Shown here one piece after another: positions 6,803 through 14,647 of a stretch of 19,042 nucleotides of DNA (position 1 is its first letter; each line of letters begins with the position of its first letter). This stretch comes from SVQP01 sp045594705 (GTDB lineage Bacteria; Bacillota; Clostridia; Oscillospirales; CAG-272). The notes under the pieces were generated by a model. The model made no database searches and was not told where the DNA came from. It saw only the letters and a list, made by a program, of their open reading frames with translations. The stretch is from NCBI GenBank assembly GCA_045594705.1, contig JAZNZB010000106.1:1-19042 (forward strand), written 5' to 3'. The translations under genes were made by a program, and so were the position numbers.

Positions 6803-7851
6803 TCACCATCCAAGTAAACGCTTCAACAAAATACGACGTGCTGGTGGGCAAGGGTCTGCTTGCGCGTGCGGGCGAGCTTGCCAAAGAGGTACTCTCCCCT
6901 TGCCGTGCCCTGATCCTGACCGACGATCACGTAGCCCCTCTGTATGCAAACGCGCTGTCCGCCTCCTTGACGGCAGCCGGCTTTGTGCCCGAGGTTTACG
7001 TAGTGCCGCACGGCGAGGGCTCCAAATCACTTGGTACGCTGGGTGCTTTGCTTGAGCACCTGGCAGAGCAAAAGTACACGCGCACCGACGCCATGTTCGC
7101 GCTTGGCGGCGGCGTGGTAGGTGACCTTTGCGGCTTTTGCGCCTCGGTATATTTGCGCGGCATTCCCTTTATTCAGATCCCCACCACGCTGCTTGCCTGT
7201 GTGGATTCTTCGGTCGGCGGCAAGACCGCCGTCAATCTGGACGCAGGCAAAAACTTAGCAGGCGCGTTTTATCAGCCCCGCCTTGTGATCTGTGACCCCG
7301 ACACACTCTCGACGCTCTCTCCCGAGATCCTTGCGGACGGTTGTGCCGAGGTGATCAAATACGGCGTGATCAACGACCGCACGCTTTTCTCGTTGCTCGA
7401 AGACGGCATCTCCCCCGCATCCGAGCAGATCATTGCGCGCTGCGTGCAAAACAAGCGCGACGTGGTGGAAAAGGACGAATTTGATACCGGGATGCGCCAG
7501 CTGCTCAATCTTGGGCACACGGTGGCGCACGCGATTGAAAAATGCTCGGATTTCAAGATCTCGCACGGCTCTGCGGTCGCCATCGGCACCGTAACCATCA
7601 TGCGCGCGGCCGTGGCGCAAGATCTTTGCCCCGCATCCGACCTTGATGCGCTGCTATCTCTGACAAACCAGCTCGGCTTGCCTGTTTCCTGCGACTTTGG
7701 TGCAGACGAGCTGGCAGATGCCGCGCTCTCCGACAAAAAGCGCGCGGGCGGAAGCATCACGCTGGTCGTGCCCTACGCCATCGGCGACAGCCGTCTTTGC
7801 AAGATTCCCGCCGCAAACATTGGCTCTTGGTTTGCCAAGGGGCTCGCCTGA
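6799..7851 (+). CDS. aroB: 3-dehydroquinate synthase
   Basis: AroB cyclises DAHP to 3-dehydroquinate with NAD+ and a divalent metal. The 350-residue protein is family length. The NAD-binding loop GGGVVGDLCGFCASVYLRG (103-121) and IPTTLLACVDSSVGGKTAVN (127-146) are intact. The zinc ligands match Glu184 (AEVIKYG), His240 (NLGHTVAHAIE) and His256 (SHGSAVAIG). Its ATG overlaps the tyrA stop, with GGAAGG-type purine-rich sequence upstream. It is an orthodox pathway gene whose identity is secure. Confidence 0.97.
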   Translation: MITIQVNASTKYDVLVGKGLLARAGELAKEVLSPCRALILTDDHVAPLYANALSASLTAAGFVPEVYVVPHGEGSKSLGTLGALLEHLAEQKYTRTDAMFALGGGVVGDLCGFCASVYLRGIPFIQIPTTLLACVDSSVGGKTAVNLDAGKNLAGAFYQPRLVICDPDTLSTLSPEILADGCAEVIKYGVINDRTLFSLLEDGISPASEQIIARCVQNKRDVVEKDEFDTGMRQLLNLGHTVAHAIEKCSDFKISHGSAVAIGTVTIMRAAVAQDLCPASDLDALLSLTNQLGLPVSCDFGADELADAALSDKKRAGGSITLVVPYAIGDSRLCKIPAANIGSWFAKGLA

Positions 7852-7862
7852 AGAGGTGCGCC

Positions 7863-9122
7863 ATGCAAGTAACACTTCACACCCCCGCGCCGCGCGGCAC
7901 GCTTCCCTCCTTCCCCTCCAAATCCGAGGCGCACAGATATCTGATCTGCGCCGCCCTCGCAGACGCGCCCACGCATATCGCGTGCACGGCCTCCAACGAC
8001 GACATTGACGCCACCGTCTCCTGCCTTTGCGCGCTGGGTGCATCCATCGAGCGCACGCAAGACGGCTTTGACGTCACGCCCATAAAGAATAGCGCGGACG
8101 CCGCCTCCTTGGATTGCGGTGAATCCGGCTCTACCCTGCGCTTTCTCTTGCCCGTGATCTGTGCGCTTGGCACAAAAGCGCAATTGCACCTGCACGGCAG
8201 GCTGCCCGCGCGCCCGCTCTCGCCGCTTGATACGCTGCTTTCGGAGCACGGCGCAACCCTCTCCCCCCAAGGCTCAAACCCCTTGGAGGTATCGGGCAAG
8301 ATTTCCGGTAACGATTTTTCAATCGCTGCCAACGTTTCCTCACAGTTTATCAGCGGACTTCTCTTCGCGCTCCCGCTGCTTGACCTCGATACGCCCGCAA
8401 CCGTCCGCTTGGTTGGAAAGATCGAATCCCGTCCTTATCTTGACATGACGCTATCCGCGCTTGCCGCCTTTGGCATTGCGGTCAAGGAACAGGACGGTGT
8501 GCTGACCCTTCCCGCGCACGCGCGCTTTACCTCACCCGGCACGCTTGCCGTGGGCGGTGACTGGTCGGGCGCAGCGCCCTGGCTTTGCATGGGTGCTGTG
8601 GGCAAGCATCCCTTGACCGTAACCGGTCTTGATACCGCATCCGGCCAAGGCGATAAGGCCATCTTATCCGTGCTCTTGGATATGGGTGCGCAGATTGACG
8701 TGCACGATCACGCCATTACGGTCACGCCCGCGCCTCTGCACGGCATTGACCTTAACGCGGCAAATATCCCCGACCTCGTTCCCGTGATTGCAGCCACGGC
8801 CGCTTTGGCCGAGGGCACGACGTGCATTACGGGTGCGGCACGCCTGCGCATCAAGGAATCCGACCGCCTTGCCACCACCACGGCTGTACTGACGGCTCTT
8901 GGCGCAGACGTCCGCGAGACCGACGACGGCCTGATCATTATGGGCAAGCCCGCGCTTTCGGGCGGCTCTGTGGACGCATACGGCGACCACCGCATTGCCA
9001 TGACCGCCGCGGTTGCCGCTTTGGGCTGCCAAGGATCTGTCACCATTGAGGGTGCACAGGCGGTGGCCAAATCCTACCCCACCTTCTGGGAGCAGCTTGA
9101 CCTGCTCTGCCAAACACGCTGA
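7863..9122 (+). CDS. aroA: 3-phosphoshikimate 1-carboxyvinyltransferase (EPSP synthase)
   Basis: EPSP synthase transfers enolpyruvyl from PEP to shikimate-3-phosphate. The 419-residue protein shows SKSEAHR (19-25), the loop CGESGSTLRFL (85-95), QFISGLLFALP (161-171), the catalytic Asp304 in NIPDLVPV, KESDRL with Glu332 and Arg335, and YGDHRIAM (373-380). The ESGSTLRF form of the glyphosate-loop region differs from the enterobacterial NAGTAMRP but occurs in many Firmicutes. I chose ATG at 7863, preceded by AGAGGTG and 11 nt after the aroB stop. An upstream in-frame ATG at 7797 lies inside aroB and gives an atypical extension. Confidence 0.96.
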   Translation: MQVTLHTPAPRGTLPSFPSKSEAHRYLICAALADAPTHIACTASNDDIDATVSCLCALGASIERTQDGFDVTPIKNSADAASLDCGESGSTLRFLLPVICALGTKAQLHLHGRLPARPLSPLDTLLSEHGATLSPQGSNPLEVSGKISGNDFSIAANVSSQFISGLLFALPLLDLDTPATVRLVGKIESRPYLDMTLSALAAFGIAVKEQDGVLTLPAHARFTSPGTLAVGGDWSGAAPWLCMGAVGKHPLTVTGLDTASGQGDKAILSVLLDMGAQIDVHDHAITVTPAPLHGIDLNAANIPDLVPVIAATAALAEGTTCITGAARLRIKESDRLATTTAVLTALGADVRETDDGLIIMGKPALSGGSVDAYGDHRIAMTAAVAALGCQGSVTIEGAQAVAKSYPTFWEQLDLLCQTR

Positions 9123-9134
9123 AAGGAGCTTTTT

Positions 9135-10223
9135 ATGCCCCATCCTTACGGAAAAAATATTCGCTTGGACATCCGCGGTGGCTCGCACGACCCCGAGATC
9201 TCCATGACGCTCTCGGGTCTGCCCGCAGGCATTGCCGTAGACATGACCGTGCTGCAGGCCTTCCTTGCGCGTCGCGCCCCCGGGCAGAACGCTTGGTCCA
9301 CCCCGCGCAAAGAAACCGATCAGCCGCACTTCAAAAGCGGCATGACCCAGAGTGCCGACGGCTTACTTTACACCGACGGCTCGCCCATCGAGGCAGTTAT
9401 TTACAATACCAATACGCGCTCCTCGGACTATGATTTCGACGTTCCCCGCCCGGGGCACGCCGATCTTGCCGCGCGACTGAAGTACGGTGACGCGGTGGAT
9501 CTGCGCGGCGGCGGACACTTTTCGGGACGCTTGACCGCACTTATGTGCGTGGCGGGCGGCATTTGCCTGCAATACCTTGCCACAAAGGGCATCCGCATCG
9601 GCGCACACGCGCTGTGTATCGGCGGTGTATACGATGCAGTGCTGCATCCTACGGACAATGGCTTTACAGATTTCGACCATCTGGCGGGGCGTGATTTCCC
9701 CACGCTCGACTATTCCTCGGGGGAAAGAATGAAGGCTGTGATAGCCGAAGCGCGCGCCGAGGGCGACTCGGTTGGCGGACTGATCGAATGCAGAATTTCG
9801 GGCGTGCCCGCAGGCCTTGGCGAGCACATGTTCCGCTCGGTGGAGAGTGCCATCTCCGAGGCAGTGTGGGGCATTCCCGCAGTCAAGGGCATTTCGTTTG
9901 GCGCAGGCTTTGACGTGGCAAATATGCGCGGCTCGCAAAACAACGATCCCTTTTTTACCAACGGCACGATCATCCAGACCGCTTGGAACAACGCGGGCGG
10001 CGTCCTTGGCGGCATGACCTACGGGGAGCCCATCCTCTTTACCGTTGCCATCAAGCCCACGCCCTCGATCGCCAAGGAGCAGGACAGCATCAGCTGCTCC
10101 CGCATGGAAAATACCAAGCTGCAAATCAAGGGCAGACACGACCCCTGCATCGTGCCCCGCGCCGTCCCCGTTGTCGAGGCTGCGGCCGCACTTGCCATGG
10201 TGGATCTTCTGCTTGACGAATAA
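9135..10223 (+). CDS. aroC: chorismate synthase (divergent clostridial form)
   Basis: AroC eliminates phosphate from EPSP to yield chorismate, using reduced FMN. The 362-residue protein keeps most family blocks: RRAPGQ, TPRKE, YNTNTRSSDYD, RPGHAD (with the conserved His), DLRGGG, EGDSVGG, GIPAVKG, GSQNNDPF, NNAGGVLGG and GRHDPC. The normally invariant N-terminal GESHG is GGSHD at about 15-19, although its His is kept, and GGRxSARET is GGHFSGRLTA. I recall similar variants in Oscillospiraceae, so this is probably a functional subfamily rather than a decayed gene. AAAGGAG precedes the ATG, 12 nt after aroA. It completes the route to chorismate. Confidence 0.95.
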   Translation: MPHPYGKNIRLDIRGGSHDPEISMTLSGLPAGIAVDMTVLQAFLARRAPGQNAWSTPRKETDQPHFKSGMTQSADGLLYTDGSPIEAVIYNTNTRSSDYDFDVPRPGHADLAARLKYGDAVDLRGGGHFSGRLTALMCVAGGICLQYLATKGIRIGAHALCIGGVYDAVLHPTDNGFTDFDHLAGRDFPTLDYSSGERMKAVIAEARAEGDSVGGLIECRISGVPAGLGEHMFRSVESAISEAVWGIPAVKGISFGAGFDVANMRGSQNNDPFFTNGTIIQTAWNNAGGVLGGMTYGEPILFTVAIKPTPSIAKEQDSISCSRMENTKLQIKGRHDPCIVPRAVPVVEAAAALAMVDLLLDE

Positions 10224-10232
10224 GAGGAATTT

Positions 10233-11054
10233 ATGAAATATACAGTCATTGATTACGACGTGCTTGCCGCCATTCGCGACAAAAAGACCGCGCTTGATTC
10301 GCTTTTGGAGGCCGCTTGCGCCTCTCTGCCCTATCCGCTCTCCAAAGACGCGCTTGCCTTTTCTCTCGGCAAGCTTTGCGCAGGCGGATATATTGAGGGA
10401 TACGCGCTGACCGAAAAGGGTGCTGCCTTTTTCAAGAGCAACAAGAAATTTTTGGAAAGCAAGTCCAGATTCAATACACGCATGTGCGCGCTGCTTTGCG
10501 CCGAGCAGATCGAAGGCGAGATCGCGCCCTACACTCTTTCCGACTCGGCTTATACCGAGGCATGCGACGCCCTGCGCCGCAAGTACAGCATTTCCTCTCC
10601 TTCGTTGTCGATTACGCAAGGCGAACATTCCTTGATACTGCGCTTCGCAGGCTATGGCAGCGAGGACCAAGACGAATACACCGACGAGCAAAGCATTGCG
10701 GTAAACGCTTCCTCTCTTTGCGCGCTTGTTCATACTTTTGTACAGTTTTATAAGGACGGCGGCAGGCACCACAAATGCTGCCTGTATGCCGACGGAGCAC
10801 CCGCTTACGTAGCAACCGTCAGCATAAATGAAGAATCCACGCGCCTGAGTATTTCAAAAATCCTGTTTAACCGCCAACGCTTTATCGGAAAGTGCGACGG
10901 AGATCTGGACTACGCGCAATGCGGTGAGAGCATTTTTGATCGCACCGACTCCAAGACAGATGAATACGTGGTTTTGGCTATGCTTGAAGCAGAACGCATC
11001 CTGACCAAGGATTTTCCTTATGAGGACGTTGAATTTTTATGGAAGATGTGCTGA
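10233..11054 (+). CDS. protein of unknown function in the aro operon, winged-helix-like N-terminus
   Basis: I do not recognise this 273-residue protein. The first 70 or so residues (helical, with SLGKLCAGGYIEGYALTEKG) look like a winged-helix DNA-binding fold, where the last strands form the wing; this is a pattern judgement. The remainder is mixed alpha/beta with no catalytic motif that I can name. It has several Cys, including HHKCC near 183-187, but no regular metal-binding spacing. No signal peptide or membrane segment is seen. AAGAGG precedes the ATG. It begins 9 nt after aroC and ends 1 nt before the aroE-aroK start, so it is co-translated with shikimate enzymes. It could be an operon regulator, a structural partner, or an unrelated passenger. 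Confidence 0.8.
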   Translation: MKYTVIDYDVLAAIRDKKTALDSLLEAACASLPYPLSKDALAFSLGKLCAGGYIEGYALTEKGAAFFKSNKKFLESKSRFNTRMCALLCAEQIEGEIAPYTLSDSAYTEACDALRRKYSISSPSLSITQGEHSLILRFAGYGSEDQDEYTDEQSIAVNASSLCALVHTFVQFYKDGGRHHKCCLYADGAPAYVATVSINEESTRLSISKILFNRQRFIGKCDGDLDYAQCGESIFDRTDSKTDEYVVLAMLEAERILTKDFPYEDVEFLWKMC

Positions 11055-11055
11055 T

Positions 11056-12282
11056 ATGAGTAAATATTATTTAATCGGCGAGCACCTCTCGCACAGCTTT
11101 TCGCCCCAGATCCACGCCATGCTGGGCAATCCCGACTACACCTTGAAGGAGCTTGCTCCCGACAAGGCGGGGGAGTTTGTCAAACACGGCGATTATGTGG
11201 GTATGAACGTGACAATTCCATATAAGCAAGTCGTCATTCCCTATCTGGACGCGCTGACGCCCGCAGCCGAGAAGCTGAGCGCGGTCAACACCGTCACGCG
11301 TCGGGCGGACGGCACCTTGCTTGGCGACAACACCGACTATTTCGGCTTTTCCTATGCGCTTTCGTCCGCAGGCATTGCGCTTGCAGACAAACGCGTGCTG
11401 ATCCTTGGCTCGGGCGGCGCATCCAAGACCGCCGTTGCGGTCGCGCGTGATGCGGGTGCTGCCGAGGTCGTCATCGTTTCGCGCTCGGGAGAGGTCAATT
11501 ACCAAAACGTCCACGACCTGCACGGCGACGCAGAGGTCATCATCAACTGCACGCCCGTAGGTATGTACCCGAAATCGGGCATCTCACCTGTGAATCTTAC
11601 CCAATTCCCGCATCTATGCGGCGCGGCGGATATGATCTACAACCCCGCGCGCACCGCATTCTTGGCGCAAGCCGAGCAGCTTGGCATTCCCTGTACCAAC
11701 GGTCTTTCCATGCTGGTTGCACAGGCAGCCGCAGGACACGAGCGCTTTACGGGTGCACCCGTGGACACCGCGCAGATCGAGCGCATCGTGCGCGCCTTTG
11801 CATCCGAGAGCGCAAATATCATACTGATTGGCATGCCTGGCTGCGGCAAATCCACCATCGGCGCAAGGCTTGCGACCCTGACCGGCAAGAAATTCGTGGA
11901 CACCGACGCGCTGATCGTGCAAAAGGCGGGCAAATCCATCCCCGAGATTTTTGCTGACGAGGGCGAGGACACCTTCCGTACGCTTGAGCACCAAGTCGTC
12001 TTAGAGGTTGGCTCGGGGCACGGGCAGATCATTGCCACGGGCGGCGGCATTGTGACCCGCCCCGAGAATCAGTACCCACTGGAGCAAAACGGCGTTATTG
12101 TATGGCTGCAGCGCCCCTTGGAGCAGCTGCCCACCGATGGCAGACCGCTCTCGCAATCGGGTGCGCTTGCCGACATGTACCGCGTCCGTGAGCCGCTCTA
12201 CCGCGCATTTTGTGATTTACAAATCCCCAACGACGGCACGCCCGAAGCGGTTGCCGCACGCATTATGGAGGAACTCTTATGA
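11056..12282 (+). CDS. bifunctional shikimate dehydrogenase / shikimate kinase (AroE-AroK fusion)
   Basis: The 408-residue protein joins two consecutive pathway activities. Residues 1-245 are shikimate dehydrogenase: SHSFSPQIH (12-20), NVTIPYK with catalytic Lys57, DNTD with Asp94, and the NADP loop GSGGASK (118-124). Residues 252-408 are shikimate kinase: Walker A GMPGCGKST (259-267), VDTD (281-284), FRTLE (307-311), GGG (329-331) and the lid RPLSQSG. Both active sites look complete. Its ATG is one base after the previous stop and an in-frame start at 11020 is inside that gene. The reading frame runs through the junction (about 246-251) with no internal stop or obvious restart. The protein would convert 3-dehydroshikimate to shikimate-3-phosphate. 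The gene's last bases overlap aroQ by ATGA. Confidence 0.95.
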   Translation: MSKYYLIGEHLSHSFSPQIHAMLGNPDYTLKELAPDKAGEFVKHGDYVGMNVTIPYKQVVIPYLDALTPAAEKLSAVNTVTRRADGTLLGDNTDYFGFSYALSSAGIALADKRVLILGSGGASKTAVAVARDAGAAEVVIVSRSGEVNYQNVHDLHGDAEVIINCTPVGMYPKSGISPVNLTQFPHLCGAADMIYNPARTAFLAQAEQLGIPCTNGLSMLVAQAAAGHERFTGAPVDTAQIERIVRAFASESANIILIGMPGCGKSTIGARLATLTGKKFVDTDALIVQKAGKSIPEIFADEGEDTFRTLEHQVVLEVGSGHGQIIATGGGIVTRPENQYPLEQNGVIVWLQRPLEQLPTDGRPLSQSGALADMYRVREPLYRAFCDLQIPNDGTPEAVAARIMEELL

Positions 12283-12719
12283 AATTTTTAGTCATCAACG
12301 GTCCCAATCTCAATCTGCTTGGCCGTCGCGAGCCCGCCATTTACGGCAACAAGTCCTACGCCGCGCTTTGCGAGCATATCAAGGCGACCGCCACCGCGCT
12401 CGGCATTGAGGTCGACATCATGCAGACCAATCACGAGGGCGTGATCGTGGACGCCATTCAGGACGCGCCGGGCAAATACGACGGCATTGTGATCAATCCC
12501 GCCGCCTACACGCACACAAGCGTGGCCATTGCCGACGCAATTGCCGCCGTGGAGATCCCCTCGGCCGAGGTGCACCTTTCGGACGTGGACAGCCGAGAGG
12601 CCTTTCGTCGCATCTCTTACCTCACCCCCGTATGCGTCGTGCGCGTGACAGGTCTTGGCTTTGAGAGCTACAGCGAGGCCATGAAGCAGTTGGCAGCGCA
12701 TCTTGCAAAAATCGGTTGA
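12279..12719 (+). CDS. aroQ: type II 3-dehydroquinate dehydratase
   Basis: AroQ removes water from 3-dehydroquinate to give 3-dehydroshikimate; the type II enzymes form dodecamers. The 146-residue length is typical. GPNLNLLGRREPAIYG (8-23) supplies catalytic Tyr22, QTNHEG (49-54) and NPAAYTHTS (73-81) form the substrate site, and His99 lies in EVHLSD. The usual HxS-E-FR region is present as SDVDSREAFRR (101-111). It overlaps the aroE-aroK stop by four bases and is the last aro gene. A consensus promoter for the next gene overlaps its stop codon, and no terminator follows, so readthrough into the lipoprotein gene is possible. Confidence 0.95.
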   Translation: MKFLVINGPNLNLLGRREPAIYGNKSYAALCEHIKATATALGIEVDIMQTNHEGVIVDAIQDAPGKYDGIVINPAAYTHTSVAIADAIAAVEIPSAEVHLSDVDSREAFRRISYLTPVCVVRVTGLGFESYSEAMKQLAAHLAKIG

Positions 12720-12744
12720 CAGCAGGGCTGACGTCTGCTATAAT
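12716..12744 (+). promoter_or_regulatory. perfect consensus promoter for the deacetylase lipoprotein gene
   Basis: TTGACA (12716-12721), a 17-bp spacer and TATAAT (12739-12744) match sigma-A consensus at all 12 positions, with TGC directly before the -10. The -35 contains the aroQ stop codon. AGCAG and CTGCT (12721-12725, 12735-12739) form a small inverted repeat inside the spacer that could be an operator. Confidence 0.9.
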
Positions 12745-12773
12745 AAAAGCATCAAAGCAAGGAGGATACGCCC

Positions 12774-13739
12774 GTGAAACGCAAAGGATTGATCGCACTT
12801 TCCCTTTTGCTCTGCGCTCTTGCACTGCTGACCGCTTGCAGCGGCGGTGACCAACCGCAGCAGACTGCCCCCGAAGAGACCGAGCCGGCAACAGAACAAA
12901 CCACCGACGCTTCCACCACCGAGGCAACTGACCCGGAGGAATCTATGACCGAAATCGATACAGAGGAGGAGACCATCGTGCCAAACGACGGAAAGCCCAA
13001 GAAATTTTTCACGCTCAGCTTTGACGACGGCATTACCCAGGATCTGAAGGTCATTGAGATCCTGAAAAAATACGACGTCAAGTGCATTTCCTTCAACATC
13101 AACACCGGCCTTTACGGTGCAAATTGGGATTGGGTAGGTCCTGCGATCGGTGACCCCTCTATTCCCCATCAGCGCTTTACCGAGGAGGAGCTCAAGACCG
13201 GCATTTACGACGGCTACGACGTGCTGGTACACACACTCAATCATCCCTCACTCAAGAACTACGATAAACGCGCAAATCAGATCAAAAAAGAGGTTGGCAA
13301 GGATGCCGACAACATTGAGGAGCTGACAGGCGTGCGCCCCGTGGGCATGGCTTGGCCGGGCGGCGATACCGAATATACCGACAAGACCATTGAACTGGTG
13401 CTGGAGAATACAGACATCCGCTTTGCGCGCGGTGTCACCTCGACCTACAGCTTTGCGCTGCCCGAGTACTTTATGAAGTGGATGCCCACCTGCTCGGCAA
13501 TCGACCCCCGTTGTCTGACACTGGCGCAGCAGTTTATTGATGCCGAGTGCACCGAGGATATGCTCTTTTACGTATGGGGACACGCTTACGAGCTGGATCT
13601 CAATGGCGGACAAGGCTACGAGACCTTTGAGCAGCTGGTCAAGATGATGAGCGAGGCAGAGGACGTCTATCTTGTCACCAACACCGAGTTCTACAATATC
13701 TACAAGGATCAGATCCCTTCCTGGAAACAAAGTGAATAA
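12774..13739 (+). CDS. lipoprotein polysaccharide deacetylase (NodB-like, CE4 family)
   Basis: This 321-residue protein starts with a lipoprotein signal peptide: basic MKRK, a hydrophobic run, then lipobox LTAC with Cys22 as lipidation site. A Thr/Glu/Gln-rich linker (23-75) precedes a NodB-type domain. The metal-binding set is visible: FDDG (83-86), HTLNH (153-157) in HxxxH form, and a C-terminal WGHAYEL (259-265). CE4 enzymes remove acetyl groups from N-acetylglucosamine or xylan; a cell-surface glycan or peptidoglycan role fits lipid anchoring. The GTG start is supported by GGAGG with 8-nt spacing. It has its own promoter and terminator, so it is a single-gene unit between the aro and pro operons. 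Confidence 0.9.
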   Translation: MKRKGLIALSLLLCALALLTACSGGDQPQQTAPEETEPATEQTTDASTTEATDPEESMTEIDTEEETIVPNDGKPKKFFTLSFDDGITQDLKVIEILKKYDVKCISFNINTGLYGANWDWVGPAIGDPSIPHQRFTEEELKTGIYDGYDVLVHTLNHPSLKNYDKRANQIKKEVGKDADNIEELTGVRPVGMAWPGGDTEYTDKTIELVLENTDIRFARGVTSTYSFALPEYFMKWMPTCSAIDPRCLTLAQQFIDAECTEDMLFYVWGHAYELDLNGGQGYETFEQLVKMMSEAEDVYLVTNTEFYNIYKDQIPSWKQSE

Positions 13740-13746
13740 TGATAGC

Positions 13747-13781
13747 GCAGAGCGAAAAGGCATTTTCGCTCTGCTTTTTTT
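13747..13781 (+). terminator. strong intrinsic terminator after the deacetylase gene
   Basis: A perfect 12-bp stem (13747-13758 with 13763-13774) closes a GGCA loop and is followed by seven T residues. It should isolate the lipoprotein gene from the proline operon. Confidence 0.93.
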
Positions 13782-13812
13782 GCCACTTTCTATTGCGCAT
13801 GGCAAGATAGTG

Positions 13813-13821
13813 TGTTATAAT
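13813..13821 (+). promoter_or_regulatory. extended -10 promoter of the proline operon
   Basis: TGTTATAAT is an extended -10 element with a perfect TATAAT. The best -35 candidate at 13793-13798 (TTGCGC) matches only TTG, so the promoter relies on the TG extension. A 7-bp inverted repeat AATGAAG (13819-13825) and CTTCATT (13851-13857) starts within the -10 and ends just before the ribosome binding site, a possible control hairpin. Confidence 0.65.
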
Positions 13822-13873
13822 GAAGATAACCATTTTATCAAACTAAAATCCTTCATTAAGGGAGGTAGTTTCA

Positions 13874-14644
13874 ATGAAAACAGTAGTCAAGATCGGCACG
13901 TCCACGCTGGCACACGCCACGGGCAGACTCAATATCAAGCGTATCGAGCAGCTTTGCAAGGTGCTCTCCGATCTCAAAAATGCAGGGCATGAGATCATTT
14001 TGGTCTCGTCGGGCGCGATCGGCATGGGTGTGGGCAAGCTGGGGCTTCCCGCGCGTCCGCGCGACACAGCAGGCAAGCAGGCCGCGGCTGCCGTGGGCCA
14101 GTGCGAGCTGATGTATACTTACGACAAGCTTTTTGCAGAATATAACCACACCGTAGCGCAGATTTTGCTGACTGCGGAGGATCTGCGCCATGCGGATCGT
14201 CACCAAAACTTTGAGAACACCATGAGTCGTCTTTTGGAGCTTTCGGTGCTGCCCATCATCAACGAAAACGACACGGTGGCCACCGAGGAGATTGAGATCG
14301 GTGACAACGATACGCTGGCAGCCATTGTGGCCGAGAGCACGCATGCCGATTTGCTGGTGCTTCTTTCCGACATTGACGGCCTTTATACCGCAGACCCCCA
14401 CAAGAACGCTGACGCACAGCTGATCTCGGACGTTTACGAGCTGGACGAGCGCATTCTTGCACTGGGCGGCAGCGCAGGCTCTTCACTTGGCACGGGCGGC
14501 ATGGTCACCAAGCTGCGCGCGGCGCAAATCGCAACCGGCGCGGGCTGTGACATGGTGATCGCCAACGGAAGCGACCCCGAATCGCTTTACGATATCCTTG
14601 ACGGCAAGGCCGTGGGCACGCACTTCCACGCAAAAGGAGAATAA
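13874..14644 (+). CDS. proB: glutamate 5-kinase, short form without PUA domain
   Basis: ProB phosphorylates glutamate to gamma-glutamyl phosphate, the first step of proline synthesis. The amino-acid-kinase fold is evident from KIGTSTL (6-12), LVSSGAIGMGVGKLGLP, INENDTVATEEI and LLSDIDGLYTADPH. The protein has 256 residues; the E. coli enzyme has 367 because it carries a C-terminal PUA domain, which is missing here. The kinase core is complete, so truncation by mutation is unlikely. GGGAGG precedes the ATG. It begins the proB-proA-proC operon and is 3 nt from proA. Confidence 0.95.
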   Translation: MKTVVKIGTSTLAHATGRLNIKRIEQLCKVLSDLKNAGHEIILVSSGAIGMGVGKLGLPARPRDTAGKQAAAAVGQCELMYTYDKLFAEYNHTVAQILLTAEDLRHADRHQNFENTMSRLLELSVLPIINENDTVATEEIEIGDNDTLAAIVAESTHADLLVLLSDIDGLYTADPHKNADAQLISDVYELDERILALGGSAGSSLGTGGMVTKLRAAQIATGAGCDMVIANGSDPESLYDILDGKAVGTHFHAKGE

Positions 14645-14647
14645 GGC

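Noticed and set aside
8664..9329. 221-codon minus-strand frame across the aroA-aroC junction
   Set aside because: It is antisense to two confident genes and has low-complexity Arg/Gly/Ala composition typical of shadow frames.
9363..10772. 469-codon open frame on the minus strand opposite aroC
   Set aside because: It is antisense to a clear chorismate synthase gene and the unknown gene after it, has no ribosome binding site or recognisable domain, and its length follows from GC-rich codon bias.
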